Shown in pieces: positions 12,907 to 23,084 of a stretch of 64,000 nucleotides of DNA; within the stretch, counting starts at the first letter, position 1; each line of letters opens with the position of its first letter. The stretch is taken from contig NC_088872.1 in NCBI RefSeq assembly GCF_032884065.1, positions 806,001-870,000 of the forward strand, given 5' to 3'. The notes below the pieces were generated by a model that was not told where the DNA came from, made no database searches, and saw only the letters and a list, made by a program, of their open reading frames with translations. The translations under genes were made by a program, and so were the position numbers. This stretch comes from Artemia franciscana (taxonomy: Eukaryota > Arthropoda > Branchiopoda > Anostraca > Artemiidae).

Positions 12907-14183
12907 TTAAAGTTACAGACTTAAATGGAGAGTACTAAAAGCCATGAAACTGCCTCCAGGAATTAAAAAAGCCTTTTTTTTATTTGCCAAACACTTTACG
13001 GGATACAAAAACTGGAAAATAAAATACATGTTTTCGCACTCTTTTTGGCATTCAATAGCTTGCAGGGAGAAAGTTTTTCTTAGCTATCAAGATACTACAG
13101 AAACTACGCAAACAAATTCCGAGAATACTAACGTCATAAAACAAAATCTCAACAGTAGAAAAAAACTGTACGACCACTGAGCCAACAAAATGGCTTATGG
13201 CTAAAAATGGCAAAATGGCTACAAAATTGCCACTAACTTTACAGGAAAAAAAATATATTTGGACCTTAGAGGTTTTCTGACTGTTATTGGTGATCAGTTG
13301 CTTGCAGAGCAAGCTTTTTTCAAAACTGGAACAGAGACCACTGGTAATTTACAGGAGCGAAAATGCAAGTGTCGAAAAAAATTCACCTGTGCCATTTAAT
13401 GTTTATTGGCATTTTTTCAGTGTAATAATGCTGCAAATATAGTGTATTTGCATAACTAATGTAGTGATAAATGTTCGATCCAAGATTCTGAAAAAAAAAT
13501 ACAAAGTTTGAGAAAATGCAAAGAAACGGTAAGTGTTAGATGGTGTTTTTTTTTTTTACTCTAGCACCAGTTCTCACTCTTATAATTTGCCATTTCCCTT
13601 TGGCTTTGGAACAAGATTTAAGGTGGCGTTTGTTTTTCTTTATTTTTTTATTGGTTTAAAATTTTATGTAGAAGGTAAAAGGAAGAAACATATTTTAAAA
13701 ACTAATAAAGTTTTACGCATGCTTAGAGACTAATAAGATAGAAGAAAACAGACTAAACTGATAAATTAAGCATGATGAATTTATGAGGATGACTTTACGA
13801 ATATCAAACTGACAGAAGATTTGACAATGATGTCTTCAGAATTACAAAAGCTAGAATAAATCCAAACATGATAAAAATTCAGAGTTATTGCCAAGGAACT
13901 TCAAGCCTGGAGAAAAGTGGATATTTGACAAAAAGAGAGTAGATAAAAAAAGAGTAGTAGGAAAAAAGGAAGAAACATATTTTAAAAACTAATAAAGTTT
14001 TACGCATGGTTAGAGACTAATAAGATAGAAGAAAACAGACTAAACTGATAAATTAGGCATGTTGAATTTATGAGGATGACTTTACGAATGTCAAACTGAC
14101 AGAAGATTTGACAATGATGTCTTCAGAATTACACAAGCCAGAATAAATTCAAACCCCATATAAATTCAGAGTTGACCATGGAT

Positions 14184-15704
14184 AAAAGTACAGCAAGACA
14201 ACAATTAGTACTGTATTCAGAATTTTTGCTTTAACTGAAGGAGGAGCACAAAATTTTGAATTTATGAACATTGCATTTTCATTAAAGTTATAGAACCTTG
14301 CGACGGCGTACTGGATAAGTCCTCTGCTTCTAAGTCAAGGTTCGTAGGTTCGACTCGACGCGTCGCAAGGAAATTCTTAATCTTGGAGATAAGGATTCAA
14401 AGAGCTCACGATTAATATTAATTAATTAAAGTTACAGACTTAAATGGAGAGTACTAAAAGCCATGAAACTGCCTCCAGGAATTAAAAAAGCCTTTTTTTT
14501 ATTTGCCAAACACTTTACGGGATACAAAAACTGCAAAATAAAATACATGTTTTCGCACTCTTTTTGGCATTCAATAGCTTGCAGGGAGAAAGTTTTTCTT
14601 AGCTATCAAGATACTACAGAAACTACGCAAACAAATTCCGAGAATACTAACGTCATAAAACAAAATCTCAACAGTAGAAAAAAACTGTACGACCACTGAG
14701 CCAACAAAATGGCTTATGGCTAAAAATGGCAAAATGGCTACAAAATTGCCACTAACTTTACAGGAAAAAAAATATATTTGGACCTTAGAGGTTTTCTGAC
14801 TGTTATTGGTGATCAGTTGCTTGCAGAGCAAGCTTTTTTCAAAACTGGAACAGAGACCACTGGTAATTTACAGGAGCGAAAATGCAAGTGTCGAAAAAAA
14901 TTCACCTGTGCCATCTAATGTTTATTGGCATTTTTTCAGTGTAATAATGCTGCAAATATAGTGTATTTGCATAACTAATGTAGTGATAAATGTTCGATCC
15001 AAGATTCTGAAAAAAAAATACAAAGTTTGAGAAAATGCAAAGAAACGGTAAGTGTTAGATGGTGTTTTTTTTTTTTACTCTAGCACCAGTTCTCACTCTT
15101 ATAATTTGCCATTTCCCTTTGGCTTTGGAACAAGATTTAAGGTGGCGTTTGTTTTTCTTTATTTTTTTATTGGTTTAAAATTTTATGTAGAAGGTAAAAA
15201 GGAAGAAACATATTTTAAAAACTAATAAAGTTTTACGCATGCTTAGAGACTAATAAGATAGAAGAAAACAGACTAAACTGATAAATTAGGCATGATGAAT
15301 TTATGAGGATGACTTTACGAATATCAAACTGACAGAAGATTTGACAATGATGTCTTCAGAATTACAAAAGCTAGAATAAATCCAAACATGATAAAAATTC
15401 AGAGTTATTGCCAAGGAACTTCAAGCCTGAAGAAAAGTGGATATTTGACAAAAAGAGAGTAGATAAAAAAAGAGTAGTAGGAAAAAAGGAAGAAACATAT
15501 TTTAAAAACTAATAAAGTTTTACGCATGGTTAGAGACTAATAAGATAGAAGAAAACAGACTAAACTGATAAATTAGGCATGTTGAATTTATGAGGATGAC
15601 TTTACGAATGTCAAACTGACAGAAGATTTGACAATGATGTCTTCAGAATTACAAAAGCTAGAATAAATCCAAACATGATAAAATTCAGAGTGATTGCCAA
15701 GGAA
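14184..15704. repeat. Partial tandem copy C of the duplication unit
   Basis: 14184 onward repeats 12665 onward at offset 1519, including the tRNA-derived insertion and the ~287 bp internal repeats. From about 15655 it passes into a further partial 287 bp unit and then into 15705-16365, which also follows the unit in diverged copy D. That places the true right end of the ancestral unit near 16365. Confidence 0.9.
14291..14425 (+). mobile_element. tRNA-Arg-derived SINE-like insertion (copy C)
   Basis: Third copy, carried by the 1519-base tandem duplication. It has one change in the B-box-like region (GGTTCGACTCG). Confidence 0.75.
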
Positions 15705-16025
15705 CTTCAAGACTGAAGAAAAGTGGATATTTGACAAAAAGAGAGTAGATAAAGAAAAGAAGCGGTATGATTGATAGCAAATTCGAAAATTAAAAACTAC
15801 CATCCTTCCTACCTTCCAGCGATCTGCTAGAAAGAGGCAAAAGCGAATGTTCCAGTGAAACTGAACAACCATTAGTAATATTTTTAATTTTAAGGGATTA
15901 ATGTCAGTATAGAATTTTTGCAATATTTATTGTTTTCTACATAAAGCTTTTCTGTGATGTAGTCTATAGATATGATTCTAGGCTTAAAAATGAACTTGTT
16001 ACATATGAGACTTGTATTGAATAGG

Positions 16026-16488
16026 TTTTTATGTCAATTTTTTGGTTTATCTTTTTGCAAGAATATTCTTGGAACTTTTACTCTTTATATGTGTTTCGAG
16101 GTTCAAAGGTAAAAATAGCAATGCAGGATACCTTGGAAAGAAAAGAAAACTTAAAGAGAAAATCTATTTAAAAACTGTGACATTAGTAAATGTTCGGAAA
16201 AAAATGTAAAATTTAGATACAAATTATGCAGGTTTGCAGTTTTAAGAGATTTTTGTTGTTTTCAAAAGTCAAGGGATTTTTCGACCATTCGTCGGATATG
16301 TTTTCTTCTTAAACCAGTGAAAAATCTGAACTTAAAAGAGTCTTTAGAACAGGCAACGCTGAAATATTAATTTTCTTTTCAAGGTATCCTGCATTGCTAT
16401 TTTTACCTCTGAACCTAAAAACATATATAAAGAGTAAAAGTTCCAAAAATATTCTTGCGAGAAGATAAACAAAAAAACTGACATAAAA
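16026..16488. repeat. Inverted-repeat (foldback) element with ~120 bp arms
   Basis: Left arm 16026-16150 and right arm 16371-16488 are reverse complements with a few mismatches; both contain gcaatgcaggataccttg and ttggaacttttactctttat or close variants. The ~220-base centre is also found in copy D (about 29750-29955). There the right arm is missing and the left arm is cut down to the palindrome cctgcaatgcagg. Confidence 0.85.
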
Positions 16489-16894
16489 TTAATTCGCTAA
16501 ATATCCCAAAACAATAAAGCTTTCTACTGTTTCTGCTCCTGCAGGCGGCTTTTAATTCGTTGTTTGAAATAAAACTATCTGGTACAAATTTTATAAATAT
16601 ATATTGATCGGCGAGCAAAGTTTCTTTATCCGGGTTTGCTGAACATCCATAGTGATCCAAAATAGGGTCAACTATAAGAAGCAAAAAATAAATTTTAGCA
16701 ATATCTAGTATAAAAAAGGACCAAGTTAACCAGTAGCCCTCTTCTAAAACTTCCAAGACGTCTCGGGCGTTTTCATCTCTCTCATTTTTTTATTTTTTTA
16801 GATTTGCAACATCAAGTTTCAGAATCCAATCATTCAGGATTGTGATTAAAATTGAACAGGTGTAAAACAGAAAGAGGGATAATGGATATAGCCA

Positions 16895-16953
16895 CAAAAG
16901 TTTTGGGGCTATATAAAGAATGATAGTGGAAAGGGAAATGTTAATACCCATGT
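16895..16953 (+). pseudogene. Short duplicate of LINE coding sequence
   Basis: Bases 16895-16953 repeat 17103-17160 almost exactly (agttttggggctatataaag and onward), about 207 bases upstream of the main LINE fragment. The flanks differ, so it is a small local duplication or a second truncated insertion. Confidence 0.7.
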
Positions 16954-17044
16954 TGTCCTTTCGTCCAGGTAATTTGCTCTGTGTCTTGGCCATTTATTGA
17001 AGCTGCATATACTTGGTGCAGTAATAAAAAGAAAGTAATAAAAA

Positions 17045-18142
17045 GAGTACGAGAATAAGAAGAAACTGGACATTGCTGATGATTTTAGAAATAAAGATTT
17101 TAAAAAGTTTTGGGGCTATATAAAGAATGATAGTGGAAAGGGAAATGTTAATACCCAGGTTGTTCCGGAAGTTGATTCATGGCCTGATTACCTACAAAAT
17201 TTGGAAGGTGATTGTGTAGATCTTCAGGAGGTAGCGCATAACCCAAAGGAGTTTATTTATCCTATGAGGGAACATGATTACGATTTAGTGGGTTATGTGA
17301 ATGGCCAAGAGATTAAGTCGATATTTAAGAATTTAAAAGGTGGTATTGCTGCGGGTGTTGATGGTATAAATAAAATTATTTAAGAATTTTCTTTCCATTT
17401 TAATGCCGATAATTGTTCTTCTTTGTAATAAGGTGTTAAGGTCAGGGCAATGGCCAATCGCTTGGAAGACATCATTGTTTATACCACTTTTTAAGAGAGG
17501 AAACCCGAAGGCTCATGAAAATTGTCGTTTAATTGTGCTTGTCCCTGCCTTAAGTAAGGTTTTGGAGAAAATATTAGATACTAGGCTTTCCAATTGGTTA
17601 AATAAAAATAATTTAATACATGAGGAACAAGGAGGTTTCAGGATAGGGCATGGGAAGACAGATAGTGCGTTTATTTTAAAGGCATTAATAGATAAATATG
17701 GAAAGGGTAAAATTTGTCTTTATGCGGGATATCTGGATCTCCATAAGGCTTTTGATAGTGTCGACAGAGTTATTGAATGATGTCCTGCTAAATATTGGCC
17801 TTCCCCATTCATTTTTTAGATTGATAGTGAGCATGTATACTTGTGAGTGGAATTATACAAGTTGGTAATAGGTTCTTGAAGCTTTTTGATATGAAGCGGG
17901 GAGTAAAACAAGGCAGCACCCTTTCACCTAAGTTGTAAATATTCTTATTAGTGATGTTATTAACTTTCTAGAGAATAGATGGGCTCCGAAAATTAGCCTA
18001 GGGACTCAAAAACTATCTCTCTTATTATTTGCAGATGATATTGCTTTGGTGGCTAATAAACCGCAAGATCTACAGACACTTTTGAATCTCATAGAAGAAT
18101 ATTCGCAGATTATCCAGCTTTGTCGCAATGACCTTGAGTAGT
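17045..18142 (+). pseudogene. Non-LTR retrotransposon (LINE) reverse transcriptase, broken
   Basis: Pieces of one reverse transcriptase in successive frames. The lead-in contains KKFWGYIKND and AAGVDGINK. The palm region has LFKRGNPKAHENCR, ALSKVLEKILDTRL and GFRIGHGKTDSAF, then the first catalytic block YLDLHKAFDSVDR (the usual F/Y-x-D-x-x-KAFD). A weak RGVKQGSTLSP follows in another frame, then LLFADDIALVANK, the [YF]ADD motif, near 18030. Frameshifts and stops near 17380 and 17780-17940 make it inactive. The endonuclease domain and the 3' end are missing. The family is jockey/CR1-like in style; I cannot place it more exactly. Confidence 0.85.
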
Positions 18143-18163
18143 TTTTCCACACGATTAAGCGAA

Positions 18164-18410
18164 GCCTAGAGTAACACACAGCAGACACTTGATAACATAA
18201 ATCGGAGTCGATACGTCTTCAGGGTCCAGTTTTTTAATAAGGTCGAGAATATCGTTTATATTATTTGTAGAGGCTTTCGCGCGAATGCACCGGGGGCAAT
18301 TATCAATAGGCGCAATCTTTGCCCAAAAATCATTTCTTGTATGAGCAATAACGTCGCATTCAAAAAAGTCTATTGTGCGTTGAATAATACTATCGTCTTG
18401 AATTCCCTTA
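18164..18410 (-). other. Coding-like open frame of unknown origin
   Basis: The minus strand stays open for about 80 codons without a start codon. It has a balanced composition and a CPRC cysteine pair (DNCPRCIRAK), followed by an acidic/hydrophobic stretch (DILDLIKKLDPEDV). One stop codon (TAG near 18415) separates it from a further open stretch up to about 18460. It looks like a fragment of a repeat-encoded protein. I do not recognise the family. Confidence 0.35.
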
Positions 18411-19040
18411 TCCTAGTTATTTTTCAGAAAATTCATTACAGGGCAGTGCATATATTCGCAATTATCCTTAGCTTTTTTTTAGTGGCGTAAAAATGATCCA
18501 ATATGCTTATATAGGCGTGAATTATATAGTTGCAGTTGGAAGTAGGGCTGCCAACCTGCAAACTATGATTAGGCTTAGAATTAACACTTACTTGAAACCA
18601 GTTTTAACTGTAATGAAATCCAGAGACGGTCACCACTTTGATGCTACCAATTGAAGACTGAGCTGAAACTATCACAGGATATAATTTGGACTGAAAACTT
18701 AAATAAAATAAATTATGAGTTTATTTTAAATTTGAGGCATTTTTGTCATTCCACTGATCATAGAGGACTGTCGGTCAGTGAAACAACTTTAGAAGATTTG
18801 CTTTCGTCAGGATTATTCATTTGCTTACGGGGAAGAATGATTGCTTTTATTGGCAAATAAATAACAAAAAAAGAACATAGATCGCTAACAGCATATATAA
18901 AATTCCCTCTAATGGTACGAAGAATATTAAAATACTCAATAAAGCAAAAGCAACACACCCCGCAACATACCGTATAATGGCTAAACAGAAAAAATCTAAA
19001 GTCATTTCGTTATCACAATTATTTCTAATAAGTTTTCTGT

Positions 19041-19118
19041 ATCTACAATTATGAGTCTAAAAAACAATCGTATTTTATACGTATTTTTGAACTTTCAGGT
19101 ACTGTTCTAGATTGAATT
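19041..19118 (+). repeat. Extra partial copy of the compartment inverted repeat
   Basis: atctacaattatgagtct and the following ~75 bases match 24883-24958 in the same orientation and 20430-20500 in reverse. It is cut off on its right by the CT/GA microsatellite. It suggests a second, decayed element of the same family just to the left. Confidence 0.8.
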
Positions 19119-19125
19119 AATCTCT

Positions 19126-19220
19126 CTTTTCTACTCTCTCTCTTTCTCCCTCTCTCTTTTTTTCTCTCACTCTTCCTCTTCCTCTCTCTCTACAAGAGAG
19201 AGAGAGAGAGGGGGGAGAGG

Positions 19221-19306
<86 letters not shown>
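19126..19306. repeat. (CT)n then (GA)n microsatellite
   Basis: A CT-rich tract to about 19193 is followed by a GA tract to 19306, so the two halves can pair with each other. Long low-complexity Ser/Leu frames here are artefacts of the repeat. Confidence 0.9.
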
Positions 19307-19389
19307 AAAAGAAATACATACAAACCCACCGAGTCAGAAACACAAAGACTGAAAAAACATTGTAGGAAAAACAAATACTATACATGCAG

Positions 19390-19438
19390 AATATCGTGGT
19401 TGCAGCCACTTTTGTTGAGTTTTTGCAACCACGATATT
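19390..19438. repeat. Perfect 15-bp hairpin palindrome
   Basis: AATATCGTGGTTGCA (19390-19404) and its exact reverse complement (19424-19438) are separated by 19 bases. No T-run follows that would make it a terminator. It may be the remnant of a small foldback element. Confidence 0.8.
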
Positions 19439-19744
19439 AGACAACCCAGCTTTTTCTTTCCATTTTTTCTCCTCAGCTGGCTAGGCACAGGAAAACCATA
19501 GAGAGCTGTTTAATGGCTCATTTTAAGTGAAATTGCTAAATCTAGTGTTTTTTATAATTAGAAATCAAATAGTTTTAAAAAGAGAATCAATTTGAACAAA
19601 ACAAAATAGATTTTCATGCACAATCTTGATAAATGATGTTATAATCATATGGGCTATAACCATATATGATGTCATAAGTGAATGTCGAAAGTAAAACAGT
19701 TCAAAATAGGGATGATACCTTTTTATTGACAGTGAAATATAAAA

Positions 19745-20320
19745 TTATTTAACTGGATATTTCGAACACATATATACAGTGTTCATCATCAGCAGTAAAA
19801 CTAAAAGACATGAATAAAAATAAACAAAATTTATACCTAATAAACTAATTACTCTTATTTTTTTCAATGCAACAGCCGAGGCAAATCTCTTTGACCTTTT
19901 TGGTTCCGGTTCATCAGAATTAACTGACATATTACGTGGACAGAGGTCATAGCTCTTAGGTGAGGTGATATTTACTTTATTTGACCTCAGTAAATTATCA
20001 TAAATTGAGTTCAATCCAAATTCACCTGTATCTAAGTTTATGGAATTATTCTTGAAAAGAATTTTTTTAATTTCGATTGTTTCCCTGAAAGTTTGCTTTA
20101 AACCTTGGTCCCTAGAAATCAAAGAAACATTTTTTAACAAAATGAAATGATTTGGAAAATTAAAGATATGCTCCGAGAGGGCCGACGTGAAATCTTCAGG
20201 TTTGGTATTTTGCTTTAAAGACGATGAAATGAAATTATAATGTTGTAGCAATCTCGTTTTTAAATTCTGGTTAGTACGTCCCACATAAGAGCTTCCACAA
20301 GTACATGGAATTTACGTAAT
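19745..20320 (-). pseudogene. Penelope-like element fragment, GIY-YIG endonuclease end
   Basis: The minus strand reads IPCTCGSSYVGRTNQNLKTR, the cysteine-containing start of a GIY-YIG nuclease as found at the C-terminus of Penelope-like retroelements. It continues through LLQHYNF, ALSEHIFNFPNHF and FRETIEIKK, the conserved downstream segments. An in-frame TAA precedes IPCTCG at about 20308. The reverse transcriptase is missing, so this is a 5'-truncated copy, as expected for this class. It interrupts the left inverted repeat (insertion about 19602-20374). Confidence 0.75.
19760..19792 (-). other. Hammerhead-like hairpin at the Penelope-like 3' end
   Basis: Minus strand: CTGATGA (19792-19786), one T, GAACAC (19784-19779), a 9-base loop, GTGTTC (19769-19764), then GAAATATCC. 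CUGANGA and GAAA flanking a stem resemble stem II of the hammerhead ribozymes known from Penelope-like elements. I could not find matching stems I and III, and the extra base before the stem is not canonical, so catalysis is unproven. A similar arrangement occurs at 59598-59633. Confidence 0.35.
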
Positions 20321-20543
20321 ATTATACGTTTTTATCTTTTAGTTTTCAGTCAAGAAATGCTGAAGTTAAAATATAAACAGCAAAAATATTTATTGTGTTT
20401 AACCAATAACAATATTTTTTTTATTGAATCTAGAACAATACCTGAAAATTCTAAAATACGTATAAAATACGATTATTTTTTAGACTCATAATTGTAGATA
20501 CAGAACAACTTAGGTAACATATAAGGCAAACTATTGAAAAAAT

Positions 20544-22445
20544 ATGATGTTTTATAAAATTTACCAACAAAATAAAGATAACGATGTCAAATTAGCATTT
20601 GCTGATGGAAAGGACAGAAGAAAAATATACAGTTTTAATGACTATTTTGATATTGTGGCAATCGTTGCAAAGGCCTTTTTAAGATTAGGATTGAAAGCGG
20701 GTGACAGTGTATGTATTGTTGCAACCAATCGTCCAGAATGGTGTTTTTCACACTTTGGTGCCATTGAAGCAGGAGGGATAGCCGTAGGAATTTACCCAAA
20801 ACACAAAAAAGAAACAATAATATATTGTTTGAAAAAGTGTTCGGCGAAAATACTCATATCAGATAGTAGAAAGCTTATTGATGACATCCATAAAACTGAA
20901 ATCCCGCAATTAAAGGCCATAATTTTTTGCTGTGGCAAGGATAAAATCATAGCAGAGGAGAAATATTATTCCTGGGCTAGGCTTTTAGAAATCGGTAAAG
21001 CTGAAAGCCAGGAATGTTTGATGGAAGCTAAAAGAGGAATAAAATCCGATTCATGCTGTTTGATTCATTTCGAGGAAGAATCCAAAGGTATTCCACCCAA
21101 AGGTGTTAAGTTAAGTCATCAGAATATCTTGGAAAGTATTACCGCAATTCAGGATAAAATGGGTTTGGAAGAAGAATTAGCCAACAAAGGCAAACCAAAC
21201 AGGATCTTAAGTGTGATGCCAATTAGCCATGTAAATGCCCTAATGACGGATATCTATATCCCTTTATTAAAGGGTTGGTCCGTCTACTTTGAAGACATAA
21301 CAGAAAAGGACTTCCATTTAATAAAATCCTTAAAACTGGTCAGGCCCTTATATTTTTTTGCAAGTCCGGTCTTGTTAGAAATAATTAACGATTTTATTTC
21401 TGACGCTCGCATTGTGAGGTACAAAAACATATCGACGAAACTGTTCTTCGGGACTTTTTCTTCTGAAAGAAAACATCGCCTAAGAAAATTAGCTGGTATG
21501 GATAAATGCAAAAAAATATTTTGTATTGGAGGTCAGAATTCCAAAATTTCTGACCATGTTTTTAATAGCTTATTGCGCTTGGGTTTTCACATACAAGAAG
21601 TCTTTGGATGTAGTGAGACTTGCGGGCCCCATTTGTGGGCTGAGTTCAAAGCCAAAGAAGGTTGGGTCTTCACTAGCCATAGTGATCAAAAGGCTTCTAT
21701 TCTGGAAAAAAGTGAGCTTGTATTGAGTGGAAAAAATATATTTTTAGGTTATCTTGGGGATGAAGAAGCTACAAATAAAGCTATTAAAGATGATGGGTAC
21801 CACACGGGACACATTATCAAAAGTATGAAGACAAGAGATTTCTATGATTTCGAAGCCAAAATTGAAAACGAAATCAAGAAATCTCTGCCATTTGTTCATT
21901 ATACACTTATAATTAAGGACGAAGAAGAAAAATGTATTGACATTATTCTTTACCTGAAAACCTTAAGAGAAGAAAATGAACGCCGTTTCCACCAAGACGT
22001 TCGCAACTTAATTAATAGCTCCTTTTCGACAGAAGAAGTAGATGCAATAATGAAAATGTATTCTTCATTTTTTGAAGAAGAAAATATGCAATTCAAAATA
22101 AAAAAAAGACTTACACTAACAGCAAAACATTGGTTCAAAAATCACGCTTCAGTGGAAGTTTATGAAGTATCAGACATACAAAAGCTTTGGAATGGTGATG
22201 TTACAAGTAAAGTTAAAAACGTAATTATAGACCTATTGCGTCCAATAGGTATTAACTGCAATATCAACATCCGGAATGTTGGAATTGAGCCGGAAAATAC
22301 TTCGTTTGCTGAAATGGGAGCCCAATTGAAACCTAAATGTGATCTTTTGCATGAAAAGTATGAAAAAGAGAAGTTGGATGGGCAAAAAAAAAATTTAATT
22401 TGCTTGACAAATAATCATCCTAGACCTTCTGCTTCCAATAGATAA
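20544..22445 (+). CDS. Bubblegum-type acyl-CoA synthetase relative, probably catalytically dead
   Basis: A 633-codon single-exon ORF without stops. Residues 1-450 follow the long-chain/bubblegum acyl-CoA synthetase (AMP-forming, ANL superfamily) layout: TNRPEWCFSHFGAIEAGG (61-78), KGVKLSHQNI (186-195), a PISHV segment (226-230) and FGCSETCGPH (354-363). Such enzymes make acyl-CoA from fatty acid, ATP and CoA. Key parts look lost: the YTSGTTG-type nucleotide loop reads IHFEEESKG (174-182) with an extra proline before KGV; the Asp of the HTGD motif is His (YHTGH, 419-423); the GRxKE hinge region is missing; and no clear C-terminal catalytic Lys is visible. Residues about 553-597 (KVKNVIIDLL to SFAEMGAQL) faintly resemble an acyl-carrier domain lacking its phosphopantetheine Ser. 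ATG-ATG at 20544 is the first start. No intron or poly(A) tract is evident. An intact frame with dead motifs suggests either a non-enzymatic role or recent origin. Confidence 0.75.
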   Translation: MMFYKIYQQNKDNDVKLAFADGKDRRKIYSFNDYFDIVAIVAKAFLRLGLKAGDSVCIVATNRPEWCFSHFGAIEAGGIAVGIYPKHKKETIIYCLKKCSAKILISDSRKLIDDIHKTEIPQLKAIIFCCGKDKIIAEEKYYSWARLLEIGKAESQECLMEAKRGIKSDSCCLIHFEEESKGIPPKGVKLSHQNILESITAIQDKMGLEEELANKGKPNRILSVMPISHVNALMTDIYIPLLKGWSVYFEDITEKDFHLIKSLKLVRPLYFFASPVLLEIINDFISDARIVRYKNISTKLFFGTFSSERKHRLRKLAGMDKCKKIFCIGGQNSKISDHVFNSLLRLGFHIQEVFGCSETCGPHLWAEFKAKEGWVFTSHSDQKASILEKSELVLSGKNIFLGYLGDEEATNKAIKDDGYHTGHIIKSMKTRDFYDFEAKIENEIKKSLPFVHYTLIIKDEEEKCIDIILYLKTLREENERRFHQDVRNLINSSFSTEEVDAIMKMYSSFFEEENMQFKIKKRLTLTAKHWFKNHASVEVYEVSDIQKLWNGDVTSKVKNVIIDLLRPIGINCNINIRNVGIEPENTSFAEMGAQLKPKCDLLHEKYEKEKLDGQKKNLICLTNNHPRPSASNR

Positions 22446-23045
22446 AAAGCACAATGCCAATATCCGGAATGTTGGATTTTAGCCAGATTTTAGTCGCTTA
22501 AAATACCCGAGTTAAGCCGTGTTTGTTTTGTTTGATAAGTTAGTTTGTTCAAACCATTATAATGTTCTTTCTCCATTTCACAGCCGTTAGCTTTCATTTG
22601 AAACGGAAAAATTATATGAAGTGGCGAAGTAGTTTTGTATATATTTAGAGATCGTTTTGTCTCCTTTTTTTAAAAGGATTAAAGGGAATGGCAAGTCTGG
22701 ACCCAGTCTATACATTTCCATCATCCCCAAAGAAGCAAATATTTACAGTGATGGTAATTACAATGGTGGAATAGAATAGAATAGTACTTTATTAACAAGC
22801 AAACTTTCACAACATAAAAACTTCCGATTAAGTAAAATTAACGCAGTAAACCAAAGAAAAGTTAGTTGTTTTTTTTTTACACGCCTTCAAACAAAACTTA
22901 AGCTAGGACTATCCAAAAAATTCACCAATTAGTGAGACACAATTTTTATCAGCCGGGGGAATGACGAGTTCGGACCCGGTCTATGCATTTCCATCATCCT
23001 CAAAGAAGCAAATATTTTCAGCGATGGCAATTACAATGGTACAAC
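22446..23045. repeat. Gene-tail duplicate and a ~280 bp tandem duplication
   Basis: 22463-22476 repeats a piece of the gene's own 3' coding region (tccggaatgttgga, also at 22270-22283). Then 22690-22760 and 22970-23045 are related copies (both with tttccatcatcc and aaagaagcaaatatt), about 280 bases apart. No gene is seen. Confidence 0.7.
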
Positions 23046-23084
23046 CATGGTGTGAACTCAAGTAAAATTAAAGCAGTAAAAGAG

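Larger units (their letters stand above)
8310..14183. repeat. Tandem segmental duplication, copy B
   Basis: Near-identical to 1-5885, with scattered substitutions and a 10-base deletion near 12011. At 14183, after the shared atggat, copy B jumps into a second copy of 12665 onward (copy C) instead of the flank that follows copy A. The very high identity implies a recent duplication, or an assembly artefact that only long reads across the junctions can exclude. Confidence 0.95.
19531..20500. repeat. Left inverted repeat of the compartment, split by an insertion
   Basis: 19531-19601 plus 20375-20500 together match the reverse complement of 24882-25077. The 773 bases between them are a Penelope-like fragment. 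Weaker similarity continues outward to about 19480 (ggcacaggaaaacc against the right flank). The inner end lies only about 43 bases before the ATG of the synthetase-like gene. Confidence 0.85.

Noticed and set aside
19117..19409. Ser/Leu-rich ORFs
   Set aside because: They are translations of the GA/CT microsatellite.
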